A stretch of DNA of 38,428 bases from Actinomycetota bacterium (lineage in GTDB: Bacteria; Actinomycetota; Aquicultoria; CAJVYJ01; JAUVQD01): assembly GCA_030679975.1 (NCBI GenBank), contig JAUXSL010000127.1, positions 1 to 38,428 of the forward strand, read 5' to 3'. A program made the translations under genes and the position numbers. A model generated the notes under the pieces. It was not told where the DNA came from, did not search any database, and saw only the letters and a list, made by a program, of their open reading frames with translations. Below, piece by piece: positions 30,359 through 37,852 of this stretch. The stretch's first letter is position 1. Each line of letters begins with the position of its first letter.

Positions 30359-31504
30359 CCTGTTTTACCCTTCCGCCGGTCCTTCCGCGCGGCGGCGGTA
30401 TTAAAAGCGTGGACGGCGTCGATCAGGGCGGTGTGGACGAACAGTTGGGGGAAGTTGCCGAGAAAGTGGCTGGTGGGCGCGTCGATTTCTTCCGCCAACA
30501 AGCCGACGTGGTTGGCGCTGTCGACTATCGCCTGGATAAACTCCGCGGCAAAATCGAGCCGGCCGAGCTTAATGAAATGAATCGCCAGCCAAATCGAGGC
30601 GATGGCGAAAGCCCCTTCGCTAACGCCGAGAGTTTCGTTGCCCCATTTGAACTGGTACATCAGGCCCTTGTGCCCCAGGGTGTGGATTAACCGGTCGGCG
30701 GTCGACCTAAGGCGCTCGTCGGTGGCGGGCAAGAAATCGTAGACGCTCATCAGCAAAGCGCCGGCATCCAGTTCGGTTGATCCAAAAGCCTTGGTGAAGC
30801 TGTCCAACTCCGGGTTAAATGTCCGCGCCCCAGATTTTCGGCGAGATCGTTCCGGTTAATTCGCCGTAGCGGGCGGCGCAAAGGAGCGCTTTGCCGTAGA
30901 CGTCGAGTTGGAACTGGTCGGCCGCCCCGTTGCCGATTCTCACCGGGGCCGATCCCATATATCCCTCCAGCCCGGGAACGACCCGCTCGCCCTTTAGGCG
31001 CTCTCCCGGCCGCAGGGTCCAGAGAGCCGCGGCTGAGCTTTCTTTTATTTCAAGAGAGGATGAGTTGTGCAGCTCAACCAGCCCGCCCGCTCCCGCGGCG
31101 ATTAGCGAACAGGCTTTCCGTCGAAATGTCGGGGGGACGTTTCCGTAATTAAAGCGGGGCGCGAAAGCGACTTCGATTTTCGTTTCTCCGGAGACGCCCG
31201 TTAGGCGGCGGTATAGTTCTCGGCGCCGCCCGTTGACGGCCAGAAAATCCACGATCTCGGCGCGGCCGCCCGGGGTTTCGAACAGGGCAACCAGGACATT
31301 CGTGTCCGGAACATACGCCTGGCTTGATTGGTAGCCGGCGATTGGAGCGACACTGAAGCGGCCCCCTTTTTCGTCATCGAGAACGGCGCCGAAAATGGAC
31401 GGCGAATCGAACCGCGGCCAACACAGCCAGTCGATCGAGCCGTCCGTCCCCACGAGCGCGGCCGTGTGGGAATCGCTGATCAAACCGTAATCGCGAATCG
31501 GGTG
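30355..31504 (-). pseudogene. glycoside hydrolase family 15 (glucoamylase/trehalase-like) pseudogene
   Basis: Two frames join to one broken gene. The first (31504 to 30815) starts with the family N terminus PIRDYGLISDSHTAALVGTDGSIDWLCWPRFDSPSIF, without a start codon after an in-frame TAA. It runs about 170 residues, then jumps to EGYMGSAPVRIGNGAADQFQLDVYG, a stretch that belongs far downstream in intact enzymes of about 600 residues. It stops after KIWGADI. The second (30807 to 30355) continues in another frame: NPELDSFTKAFGSTELDAGALLM through FPQLFVHTALIDAVHAF to the C terminus. At least two internal deletions removed most of the catalytic barrel. Confidence 0.88.
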
Positions 31505-31513
31505 TTATATGTC

Positions 31514-31533
31514 TTTGCCGGGCCCCCGGCAAA
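31514..31533. terminator. nine-base-pair hairpin, terminator-like
   Basis: TTTGCCGGG-CC-CCCGGCAAA is a perfect inverted repeat with a two-base loop and A/T ends, which could end transcription in either direction. The surrounding gap (31505-31717) shows no gene except a 25-codon ORF with no ribosome site. Confidence 0.45.
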
Positions 31534-31717
31534 CAAGGAAGAGCGCGATGGAATCAACAGGGCGGTTGGTCTCCAATATAACAATCGCCTGTAATGTATT
31601 CCAGATTTTGCCGATAATAACTTAGTACGGCTGGTCGCCGGCGGAAAAATCGCCGCCCGCGGGCTCGGCCGATAATTGAGGCGCAAGCAAAAGGTTTTAG
31701 GAAGGGAGCTGAGGTTG

Positions 31718-33748
31718 GTGAAAATAAAGTCCATTAGAGCCAAGCTGTTGATCACGTTGCTGGCAATTTACACCATCGGAGGGCTGGCCATCGGCATAAA
31801 CCAGTATTTCAGCGAGCAGGCCAGGCTTAAGACGATTTTGGACGAGAAGGCGTCGAGATCTTATGAAGTATTCTTTTCCCAGGTCAAAAGTGACGAGGAG
31901 GCCCTTGGCAAGACGCTGACGGGTCTTGCCGGGCGAGAGGAGTTTCTGGCGCTCTTGGCTGAAAAGGATCGGGACGGCCTGCTGGCTCAAACCAAGCCGC
32001 TTTTTGACGAGTTAAGGTCGAAATATCGGATAACCCACTTTTATTTCATCGACCCGTCCGGGGCCGTCTTGCTTAGGGTTCATAAGCCCGAGCAGTACGG
32101 GGACGTTCTGCAAAGAATAACCTTCAAGCAGGCGGAAAAAACCGGTCAACTGGCCAGCGGTATCGAGATGGGCAAGAACTTCTTCTCCTTAAGAGCCGTA
32201 ATGCCGGTTAAGTACAAGGGCAAGTTTGTCGGTTATGTGGAACTGGGCCAGGAGATCGATCACATCTTCCCGGCCTTCAGGGAACTCACGAACGACAACG
32301 CCAGCGTGTTTCTCACTAACGTCTTTATCAAGGGACAAGCCATCGAGATGGTGGGCGAAAAAGTCGGGGACTTCACCTTGCTCGACTCTTCGGACGAAAA
32401 GCTGGCGGTGGACGCCGCCTCGATGGTTGAGTTGGCCGGCGGGCTCGACGACTTTAAGACTATCCACCTCAAGTCAATAAAGTCGTACCAGGTTGTCGGC
32501 GTCGGGCCGTTCGCGGACGCCGGCGGCAGGGTGGTCGGGGTGCTGATGGTGCAACACGACTCCAGCAAGTTCGTCGCCGACGCCATGGGGACGCTCTGGC
32601 AGTCAACCGTCATCTTCGGGATCATTTTCTTGATCGCGGCCGCCGCCTTGGCGGTGCTGGTCAACAGGAGCGCTATCGACCCCATCCTGCGGCTGGGGAG
32701 CGACGTGGGCCAGATAGCCCAAGGCAACCTGACTGTTAAGGTGAATGCCAACAGCGACGACGAGATCGGCGCGCTCGCCAAAAACATGGACAATATGGTG
32801 AAAAGTTTGCGCGGGCTGGCGATTGAGATGAAAGAGGCCACGGGCGACATCGCGGCAACCGCCGCGGAACTGTCGGCGGCCACGACGCAGAATAACGCCA
32901 GCGCCGTCAAGCAAGCGAGTTCGATAAACCAGGTGACCGTGAGCGTCGCCGAAGTCAAACAGACCGCCGGGCAGGCCGGCGATCTGGCGAAGTCGGTGGC
33001 CGAATCGGCTCAAGAAACGGCGCGGGTCGCCGAGGTCGGCGAGGGAGCGGTCCAGAACACCGTTGGGAGCATCAAGGAGATCAAAGACACCGTGGAGTCG
33101 ATCGCCAAAAGCATTCGGTCGCTTAGCGACCGCACCCAACAGATCGGCACGATCATCGCCACCGTTAACGATATTGCCGAACAATCGAAGCTGCTGGCGC
33201 TAAACGCGGCGATCGAGGCGGCGCGCGCCGGCGAGCACGGCAAAGGGTTCACTGTGGTCGCCGCGGAGGTCCGCAGTTTGGCCGAGCAGTCCCAGCAAGC
33301 CACCACCCAGGTCAAGGCGATCCTCGACGACATCCAGGCCGCCACTAACCAGGCGGCGATGGCCGCCGAGGAGGGGACGCGCCGGGTGGAGCACGGGGTC
33401 AAGCTGGCCAACGAGGCCGGCGACAGTATAAAGCAGTTGGCCGAGAGCGTTGACAAGTCGGCCTCTGCCGCCCAACAGATTGTCGCCTCGGTTTACCAAC
33501 AAACGGCGGGGATCGATCAGATAAGCTCGGCGCTTGACGGAATCAACCAGTCAACGTCCCAGTTTGTCTCCAGCGCCAACCAAACGGAGGGCGCGGCGCA
33601 AAACCTGAGCGATCTGGGCGGCAAGTTGGAGCGACTGGTCGCCCGGTACCAGGTGAGCGAAAACGGCGCCGATCGGGTTTCCGACCAGGAACCGGAATCG
33701 CTATCGGAATATGAGCGGGAACTTTTAAACGAGCAGGTCCCGAGTTAA
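31718..33748 (+). CDS. methyl-accepting chemotaxis protein
   Basis: About 676 residues. A first helix ([20 protein letters not shown]) is followed by a periplasmic-type dCache_3-like sensor of some 260 residues ([43 protein letters not shown]). Then come a second helix ([20 protein letters not shown]), HAMP, and a signalling domain ending in the conserved hairpin tip [34 protein letters not shown], which contacts CheA and CheW. The tail is acidic. No CheW/CheA genes lie in the window. The track's TTG at 31676 lacks a ribosome site; the GTG at 31718 has GGGAG 9 bases upstream. The gene follows a graveyard of broken genes but is itself intact. Confidence 0.95.
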   Translation: MKIKSIRAKLLITLLAIYTIGGLAIGINQYFSEQARLKTILDEKASRSYEVFFSQVKSDEEALGKTLTGLAGREEFLALLAEKDRDGLLAQTKPLFDELRSKYRITHFYFIDPSGAVLLRVHKPEQYGDVLQRITFKQAEKTGQLASGIEMGKNFFSLRAVMPVKYKGKFVGYVELGQEIDHIFPAFRELTNDNASVFLTNVFIKGQAIEMVGEKVGDFTLLDSSDEKLAVDAASMVELAGGLDDFKTIHLKSIKSYQVVGVGPFADAGGRVVGVLMVQHDSSKFVADAMGTLWQSTVIFGIIFLIAAAALAVLVNRSAIDPILRLGSDVGQIAQGNLTVKVNANSDDEIGALAKNMDNMVKSLRGLAIEMKEATGDIAATAAELSAATTQNNASAVKQASSINQVTVSVAEVKQTAGQAGDLAKSVAESAQETARVAEVGEGAVQNTVGSIKEIKDTVESIAKSIRSLSDRTQQIGTIIATVNDIAEQSKLLALNAAIEAARAGEHGKGFTVVAAEVRSLAEQSQQATTQVKAILDDIQAATNQAAMAAEEGTRRVEHGVKLANEAGDSIKQLAESVDKSASAAQQIVASVYQQTAGIDQISSALDGINQSTSQFVSSANQTEGAAQNLSDLGGKLERLVARYQVSENGADRVSDQEPESLSEYERELLNEQVPS

Positions 33749-33812
33749 ACGGCAGCCAAGCCCCAAAAAACCGCCGAAACCGAAAGTTAAGATTAACGAC
33801 CTGCTGGTTTAC

Positions 33813-34109
33813 TTGGAAGGCTTGCCGGCAGACAGCGCGATCCGCAAGCGTTTGACCGCGGATAAAATGCTCAGAATCAAGCGATATATTGACGAAATCC
33901 TGTATCTCGATTACGTCATTCTCGGCCTCAAAGAGGACATCGCCCTTAATGGAGAGATCGAGATTTACAAAAACAGCGCGCAGCAGACCCGGAGAGCGAA
34001 CCCGGCTTTGACGACACTCATTGACGTGATAAAGACCTATAATCAATTGCTCCGGCAAGTCTCCGAGTTGATACGCAGCGCCGAGATCGAGGTAGAAAAA
34101 CAATGGTAG
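33813..34109 (+). CDS. small helical protein, terminase-small-subunit-like, start uncertain
   Basis: The ORF encodes 98 residues, charged and helical (LTADKMLRIKRYIDEILYLDYVILGLKEDIAL ... NPALTTLIDVIKTYNQLLRQVSELI). The last part, NPALxxLxxxxKxYNxLL, recalls P27-type phage terminase small subunits, though only weakly. Protein-like sequence (QPSPKKPPKPKVKINDLLVYLEGLP) continues in frame upstream to just inside the MCP stop, but offers no start codon; the frame is +1 to the MCP. It may be a cut gene or a gene using a rare start. No Shine-Dalgarno precedes the TTG at 33813. Confidence 0.5.
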   Translation: MEGLPADSAIRKRLTADKMLRIKRYIDEILYLDYVILGLKEDIALNGEIEIYKNSAQQTRRANPALTTLIDVIKTYNQLLRQVSELIRSAEIEVEKQW

Positions 34110-34126
34110 ACAACAAACGCCTGCAG

Positions 34127-34150
34127 AGCGGCCCAAAAGAGCCGCTTTGC
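34127..34150 (+). terminator. weak hairpin terminator
   Basis: AGCGGC-CCAAAAGA-GCCGCT forms a six-base-pair stem followed by TTGCATTT, a poor U tract. It would end transcription of the MCP region. Between it and 34273 the only coding-like piece is KLPGIKADMEAFAEFAY followed by a stop, without a start. Confidence 0.45.
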
Positions 34151-34273
34151 ATTTCCCCTGGTAACGGCGTCTCTGAGACGGCGCGTAAGCGTCTCTTAGC
34201 AGGTCGGCAAGGGTAAACTACCTGGCATTAAGGCCGACATGGAAGCGTTTGCCGAGTTTGCGTATTGAACCCG

Positions 34274-34807
34274 TCATTGTGCCAGCGATATCTCCGCGCC
34301 TTTAATCTCCACATACTGCCCGGCTGAGGCCTGAACGTAAAAATTGCCAGGCTCGTTGCCGTTTGCAATGATGTTTTCTCCGTTTGCATCTCCCGATACT
34401 TGCCAGTATGCGCTACTGCCGCTCGGCGTGCCCTTGTATCGGCCCGCTGGGATATCTGTTCCAACAAGATAAACCCCGTCCGAAAAGGTAGTTTTCGACT
34501 TCTCGGCCTCAACTTGTTTCTCGGCTGCAACCTTGCCATCGAGCTCGGCCCGCACCGTCTTTAGGGTCGTTGCCGCCTCAGTGGCTTTAGCGAGAGCCGC
34601 GTCTTTTTCTTTCTTCAGTGATTCATTTTCTTGCCTTAAGGAATCGATGTTTACCGTTGCTGTTTTATCGGACACAGCTATTTCAGCAGGCTTTTGGCTT
34701 GACTCCGAGGAGCTTGCGCCAACAGAAACGCCGATGATGAACGCTATTCCCGCAATCGCCCACCACCGCTTGTACCAAGGCGTTTTAAAGGTTTGTTCTT
34801 CAGACAT
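34274..34807 (-). CDS. membrane-anchored surface protein with C-terminal beta domain
   Basis: About 177 residues. A short cytosolic N terminus with WYKRWW, one helix (AIAGIAFIIGVSVGASS), a coiled coil (SLRQENESLKKEKDAALAKATEAATTLKTVRAELDG), and a C-terminal domain DGVYLVGTDIPAGRYKGTPSG...YWQVSG...NFYVQASAGQYVEIKGAEI. That domain recurs in exported actinobacterial and firmicute proteins; its binding partner is unknown. GGGAGGG five bases before the ATG at 34807 defines the start, shorter than the track's 34825. No gene partner is evident. Confidence 0.88.
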   Translation of the reverse strand: MSEEQTFKTPWYKRWWAIAGIAFIIGVSVGASSSESSQKPAEIAVSDKTATVNIDSLRQENESLKKEKDAALAKATEAATTLKTVRAELDGKVAAEKQVEAEKSKTTFSDGVYLVGTDIPAGRYKGTPSGSSAYWQVSGDANGENIIANGNEPGNFYVQASAGQYVEIKGAEISLAQ

Positions 34808-34808
34808 G

Positions 34809-34964
34809 ATGCCCTCCCGTTTCAATCGACCATTTCGCTGCCTGCCGGCTGATCTTTTGGGAGAACTTGGTTATGAGGGAGCGATTAGCCAATTAGAACT
34901 TAAACCATGTGTCGGCCTGGTGACAAGAGAACAAGCGTTTGCCGAGATGCCGTGGAAGCACTGA
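34809..34964 (+). other. possible 3' gene remnant
   Basis: In a plus frame across the promoter side of the surface-protein gene, LPADLLGELGYEGAISQLELKPCVGLVTREQAFAEMPWKH ends with a stop at 34964. It reads like the C-terminal end of a protein. It has an ATG at 34809 but no ribosome site, and overlaps the divergent gene start only by its edge. It could also be chance. Confidence 0.3.
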
Positions 34965-34987
34965 TTAGCCATTGCAACCTCTTTATT

Positions 34988-35200
34988 TCACGGGAAATCG
35001 ATGCAGCTTTCGTAATTGTTTGGCCGGCATCTTCTCAGGCGCCGGTAGGTTTTTAAGCCGCCTCTGAAAACACCATATTTATCGATTGCCGTAATGGCGT
35101 ATTGTGAGCATGTGGGGTGGAAGCGACACTTGCCAGCGCCGAGCCGCGGTGAAATCTTCGCCTGATAAACCTTGATCAATATTAAAACGCTAGACTTCAT
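34988..35200 (-). CDS. yidD: YidD membrane-protein insertion efficiency factor
   Basis: This 70-residue protein has the family pattern IKVYQAKISPRLGAGKCRFHPTCSQYAITAIDKYGVFRGGLKTYRRLRRCRP, with the three conserved Cys (KCRFHPTCS and RCRP). YidD helps the YidC insertase place proteins in the membrane and usually sits in the rnpA-yidC-rpmH region; here it lies away from it and next to a zinc-ribbon gene whose end overlaps it by 11 bases. The ATG at 35200 is unambiguous in frame. Confidence 0.95.
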   Translation of the reverse strand: MKSSVLILIKVYQAKISPRLGAGKCRFHPTCSQYAITAIDKYGVFRGGLKTYRRLRRCRPNNYESCIDFP

Positions 35201-35423
35201 GCTCGATGGTTGTCTTTGTTATTGCCCTTGATCCGCATTGTGGGCACTTTGAAAGGTCAACCGTTTTCTTATTTGGTAAGACGGAACAACAACCACAGCA
35301 AGTTAGGTCCTTGCCGACGTTTTGCATTTGCTTGCCGAGGTTTTGGATCGCGTCCTGCTTTCCATAATAAGAAACAGCGCCACATGCTTTACAGGTTACT
35401 TCAGTCTCTTTTATTTTGCCCAT
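35190..35423 (-). CDS. zinc-ribbon hypothetical protein
   Basis: A 77-residue protein with CKACG near the N terminus, CCGCCSV in the middle, and CPQCGS near the end, consistent with two zinc-binding sites. There are no membrane segments. I do not recognise a family. The track starts at 35477; GGAAGGA six bases before the ATG at 35423 marks MGKIKETEVTCKACG as the start. The end overlaps yidD by 11 bases, so they are translated together. It stands downstream of a tRNA cluster whose terminator is at about 35550. Confidence 0.8.
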   Translation of the reverse strand: MGKIKETEVTCKACGAVSYYGKQDAIQNLGKQMQNVGKDLTCCGCCSVLPNKKTVDLSKCPQCGSRAITKTTIEHEV

Positions 35424-35544
35424 CGCTATCCTTCCACAGAAAATTAGCTTATCACAGGGCGATTGCTTGTCAATCAACCCTCGGAATAGGCCTTATCCGC
35501 GTCGCGGAATGACGATTTCGGCTGCACCCTATTTGCACCCCAAA

Positions 35545-35581
35545 ATCTAAGGCCTAGAACCATTTTACCGATTCTAGGCCT
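35545..35581 (-). terminator. rho-independent terminator of the Gly-Cys-Val tRNA operon
   Basis: AGGCCTAGAA (35550-35559) and TTCTAGGCCT (35572-35581) form a ten-base-pair stem, with TAGATTTT following on the minus strand. It is 6 bases beyond the tRNA-Val 3' end. Confidence 0.75.
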
Positions 35582-35587
35582 CTGAAC

Positions 35588-35662
35588 TGGTGGGCACTGG
35601 CAGATTTGAACTGCCGACCTCTTCCGTGTCAAGGAAGCGCTCTCCCCCTGAGCCAAGCGCCC
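35588..35662 (-). tRNA. tRNA-Val (anticodon GAC), CCA encoded
   Basis: On the minus strand the acceptor GGGCGCT pairs with AGTGCCC (one G-U). The anticodon loop TTGACAC gives GAC. The T arm is GTTCAAATC, and A plus encoded CCA end the gene. It is the last of three tRNAs of the operon. Confidence 0.95.
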
Positions 35663-35677
35663 GAAATAACCCCTTTG

Positions 35678-35722
35678 AGCGGTTCAAATCCGCTCTGAGG
35701 CGACGAGCGGATTTGAACCGCT
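35678..35722 (-). repeat. 18-bp inverted copy of the tRNA-Cys T-arm in its 3' trailer
   Basis: AGCGGTTCAAATCCGCTC (35678-35695) is the exact reverse complement of GAGCGGATTTGAACCGCT (35705-35722), which is the T arm of tRNA-Cys plus one acceptor base. The loop between is 9 bases. The precursor could pair the T arm with its own trailer in 18 base pairs. Confidence 0.85.
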
Positions 35723-35768
35723 GTACAAGGTTTTGCAGACCTCTGCCTAACCACTCGGCCACGTCGCC
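35698..35768 (-). tRNA. tRNA-Cys (anticodon GCA)
   Basis: On the minus strand GGCGACG pairs with CGTCGCC. The anticodon loop CTGCAAA gives GCA, and the T arm is AGCGGTTCAAATCCGCT. The discriminator is T (U73), the cysteinyl identity base. CCA is not encoded. The 3' trailer contains an inverted copy of the T arm. Confidence 0.95.
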
Positions 35769-35784
35769 GAAGTAAAAAGAAAAG

Positions 35785-35856
35785 AGCGGATGACGGGATT
35801 TGAACCCGCGACCCTCACCTTGGCAAGGTGATGCTCTACCACTGAGCCACATCCGC
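35785..35856 (-). tRNA. tRNA-Gly (anticodon GCC)
   Basis: On the minus strand GCGGATG pairs with CATCCGC. The anticodon loop TTGCCAA gives GCC; the T arm has GTTCAAATC; the discriminator is T. CCA is not encoded. It is the first tRNA of the Gly-Cys-Val operon, 12 bases downstream of a clear -10 box. Confidence 0.95.
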
Positions 35857-35868
35857 GCGTGCTGAAAA

Positions 35869-35897
35869 ATTTTATCATTGACTGTCTAGTTTGACAA
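35869..35897 (-). promoter_or_regulatory. promoter of the Gly-Cys-Val tRNA operon
   Basis: On the minus strand TTGTCA (35892-35897) and TAAAAT (35869-35874) are spaced by exactly 17 bases. The -10 ends 12 bases before the tRNA-Gly 5' end. Confidence 0.75.
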
Positions 35898-35972
35898 CGA
35901 ACTGGCGCGATAAAATGTACCCGCTCAACGAAGTATCGCCGGTCTAGTAATATATCTCTTACTTCTTTGGTA

Positions 35973-35978
35973 TATAAT
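35973..35978 (+). promoter_or_regulatory. -10 box upstream of the LCP gene
   Basis: TATAAT at 35973-35978, within GGTATATAATC, is the best -10 in the divergent gap between the tRNA operon and the LCP gene. No good -35 matches. A ten-codon ORF (GTG at 36019, MSKQPRPRKK) lies in the leader. Confidence 0.45.
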
Positions 35979-36060
35979 CAATCGTTGATTTGTCAATTTA
36001 AACGAGCGGGGCGCGATCGTGAGCAAGCAGCCCCGGCCACGTAAAAAGTGAGGTCGATTT

Positions 36061-37032
36061 ATGGCTACGCCCCAGCTTGAGGGAGATTTAAAAAAACTGC
36101 ACGTTCAGTCCCGGCAGGACCGCAAGAAAAAGCGCGGCCGCAAATGGATGATAATTGTCGCCTCCATTCTGGGGGCGCTGGTTTTAGGCATGGCGGGCGG
36201 CTACATGTGGTTACTTTCTTTACAGAATAAGATGCAGCTCAAACCTAAGGACGCTGAGAAGATCAACAAGGTTGTGGCAGCCCCTCAAGGGGATGGAATA
36301 AATATTGTTCTCGCCGGGACGGACAGGCGCGCGAATTGGACCAGCTCGCGCGCCGACAGTCTGATGTTCATTCACGCGGACAAGAAGACAAAAAAGATAT
36401 ATATGCTGTCGATCCCTCGCGATACACGGGTGATGATTCCGGGCCGGGGCATGGACAAAATCAACCATTCGTGGGCATTTGGCGGCGCGCCGTTGCTGAT
36501 ACGTACGGTTTCGGATTTCGTGAACCAACCCGTCAACTACTACTTTCAGGTAGATTACGGCCGTTTTGAAGAGGCGGTTAACGCTATGGGCGGCGTTGAT
36601 TTCGCTACCGACTTATCCTTTTACGATGGCGAGCTGGGTGTGGCGGTCAGGCCGGGATTGCGGCACAGGGAAGGCAAAGAAGCCCTGGCGATAGTCAGGA
36701 ATCGCCATGTCGGTTCGGGTGGCGGTGGTGACCTGGCCAGAGTGCCGGTACAGCAGCAGTTTATCCAAGCGATGATGGCCCAATCCATCAAGTCTTATGC
36801 CGATGTTCCGAGGATGGCTAATGTTGTCGCTTCTTACGTTAACACTAACATGGGATTAACCGAGATGCTGGCGACCGGGCGGGCATTCGCGGACAGTAGC
36901 CGCCAGATAGACATGGCGATACTTCCGGGCAAGGGCGTTATGATCAATCGTATCAGCTACGTGATTCCGGACCTGGGAGCCAAAGACACCTTGCTGTCGG
37001 CGATGTTATCCAATAAGCCGTTTCCCAGGTAG
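36061..37032 (+). CDS. LytR-CpsA-Psr (LCP) family cell-wall glycopolymer ligase
   Basis: A 323-residue membrane-anchored enzyme that transfers undecaprenyl-linked glycopolymers (teichoic-acid-like or arabinogalactan-type) to peptidoglycan. A basic N terminus (RKKKRGRKW) and one helix (MIIVASILGALVLGMAGGYMWLL) precede the LCP domain: INIVLAGTDRRA, the Asp/Arg motif RADSLMFIHAD, SIPRDTRVMIPG, DKINHSWAFGG, and the late VRNRHVGSGGGGDLARVPVQQQF, with the conserved Arg residues for pyrophosphate binding. The ATG at 36061 follows GAGG with 7 bases. No C-terminal LytR_C domain is present. It points to a Gram-positive-type wall. Confidence 0.94.
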   Translation: MATPQLEGDLKKLHVQSRQDRKKKRGRKWMIIVASILGALVLGMAGGYMWLLSLQNKMQLKPKDAEKINKVVAAPQGDGINIVLAGTDRRANWTSSRADSLMFIHADKKTKKIYMLSIPRDTRVMIPGRGMDKINHSWAFGGAPLLIRTVSDFVNQPVNYYFQVDYGRFEEAVNAMGGVDFATDLSFYDGELGVAVRPGLRHREGKEALAIVRNRHVGSGGGGDLARVPVQQQFIQAMMAQSIKSYADVPRMANVVASYVNTNMGLTEMLATGRAFADSSRQIDMAILPGKGVMINRISYVIPDLGAKDTLLSAMLSNKPFPR

Positions 37033-37056
37033 GAGCGGGCGGTTTTCGGCGCGTTC

Positions 37057-37770
37057 TTAATGGCTCCAGAGATAACTTACCAGTTCGTGCAGGCTATTTA
37101 TGACCAGGCAATCGGCATTCGAGACAGTGCCTTTGCGGTCAAGTAAAACGGGGGTTATCCCGACGCTCCTGGCCCCCATGATATCGGCGTAGTAATGATC
37201 GCCGACGTGCATGGTCTCCGCCGCGCCCACTCCGGCCCGCTCCAGCGCCAGCTCAAAAATCTGCGGCTGCGGCTTTAGCAGCCCGACGTTGGCTGAGGAA
37301 ATGACGAAATCAAGATATTTGGAGAGACCGGTCTCGACCGACAGGCTGGTCAGGCGCGTGTCCCAATTGGAGACCAGGCCGATCTTAAAGCCGGCCTCGG
37401 ACAATCTGGTTAATGTCGGCAGGACGTCCGGATAAGGTTGCCACCGGTCCGCCTGCCCGAATGCCGTGTAGATGTCACTCGCCAGCTCGGTCGTCTCTTC
37501 CTGGAGGCCGGCGTCGTTTAGCATCAGCTCGTAGAGTTCAATCCAGAATTTGGCCGTATCCATCTCCTTCATCCAGAAGGAGTCGTCGCGCCGGTATTGG
37601 TCTTCATAGGCCTGGTCGGCCAGGGCCAAAGCTTGGCTCAGGCGTCCGGGATCGACGGTATAGCCGCGCAACGCCAGGACTTCCGTGCAAATGTCGACGA
37701 CTGAAGGAAACGGTAGAAGAAGTGTATTGCCTACGTCAAAAAAGATCGCTTTGAAAGAATGTGACGGCAT
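37057..37770 (-). CDS. HAD superfamily hydrolase (REG-2/YjjG-like)
   Basis: A 237-residue phosphatase. Motif I FFDVGNTLL has the nucleophile Asp with Asn-Thr in the HAD position; motif II is VSNWDT; the motif III Lys is probably in GLLKPQPQIFELAL; and motif IV is HVGDHYYADIMGA. A helical cap lies between motifs I and II. Motif I carries V-G-N rather than the usual D-x-D, typical of the REG-2/YjjG-like group whose second Asp is absent or displaced, so catalytic power is uncertain. The start codon has no ribosome site; a TATTAT lies 9 bases upstream. It converges on the LCP gene with a 24-base gap. Confidence 0.88.
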   Translation of the reverse strand: MPSHSFKAIFFDVGNTLLLPFPSVVDICTEVLALRGYTVDPGRLSQALALADQAYEDQYRRDDSFWMKEMDTAKFWIELYELMLNDAGLQEETTELASDIYTAFGQADRWQPYPDVLPTLTRLSEAGFKIGLVSNWDTRLTSLSVETGLSKYLDFVISSANVGLLKPQPQIFELALERAGVGAAETMHVGDHYYADIMGARSVGITPVLLDRKGTVSNADCLVINSLHELVSYLWSH

Positions 37771-37852
37771 CGTGCTTGGATAATATCACTAGGCATCCTA
37801 ATTTTCCACAACTATCGGTTTGGGAATAAACGATAAAGCAGAAGGAGTGAAT

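Noticed and set aside
35528-35545. GCACCCTATTTGCACCCC as a phage attachment site
   Set aside because: A short imperfect repeat near tRNA genes, with no integrase and no partner copy in the window.
35474-35852. Several ORFs across the tRNA cluster (for example MWLSGRASPCQGEGRG, MGTGRFELPTSSVSRKRS)
   Set aside because: They translate the three tRNA genes or their complements and are not proteins.
36019-36051. Ten-codon leader peptide before the LCP gene (MSKQPRPRKK)
   Set aside because: No clear ribosome site, no regulatory hairpin and no known peptide; probably chance.
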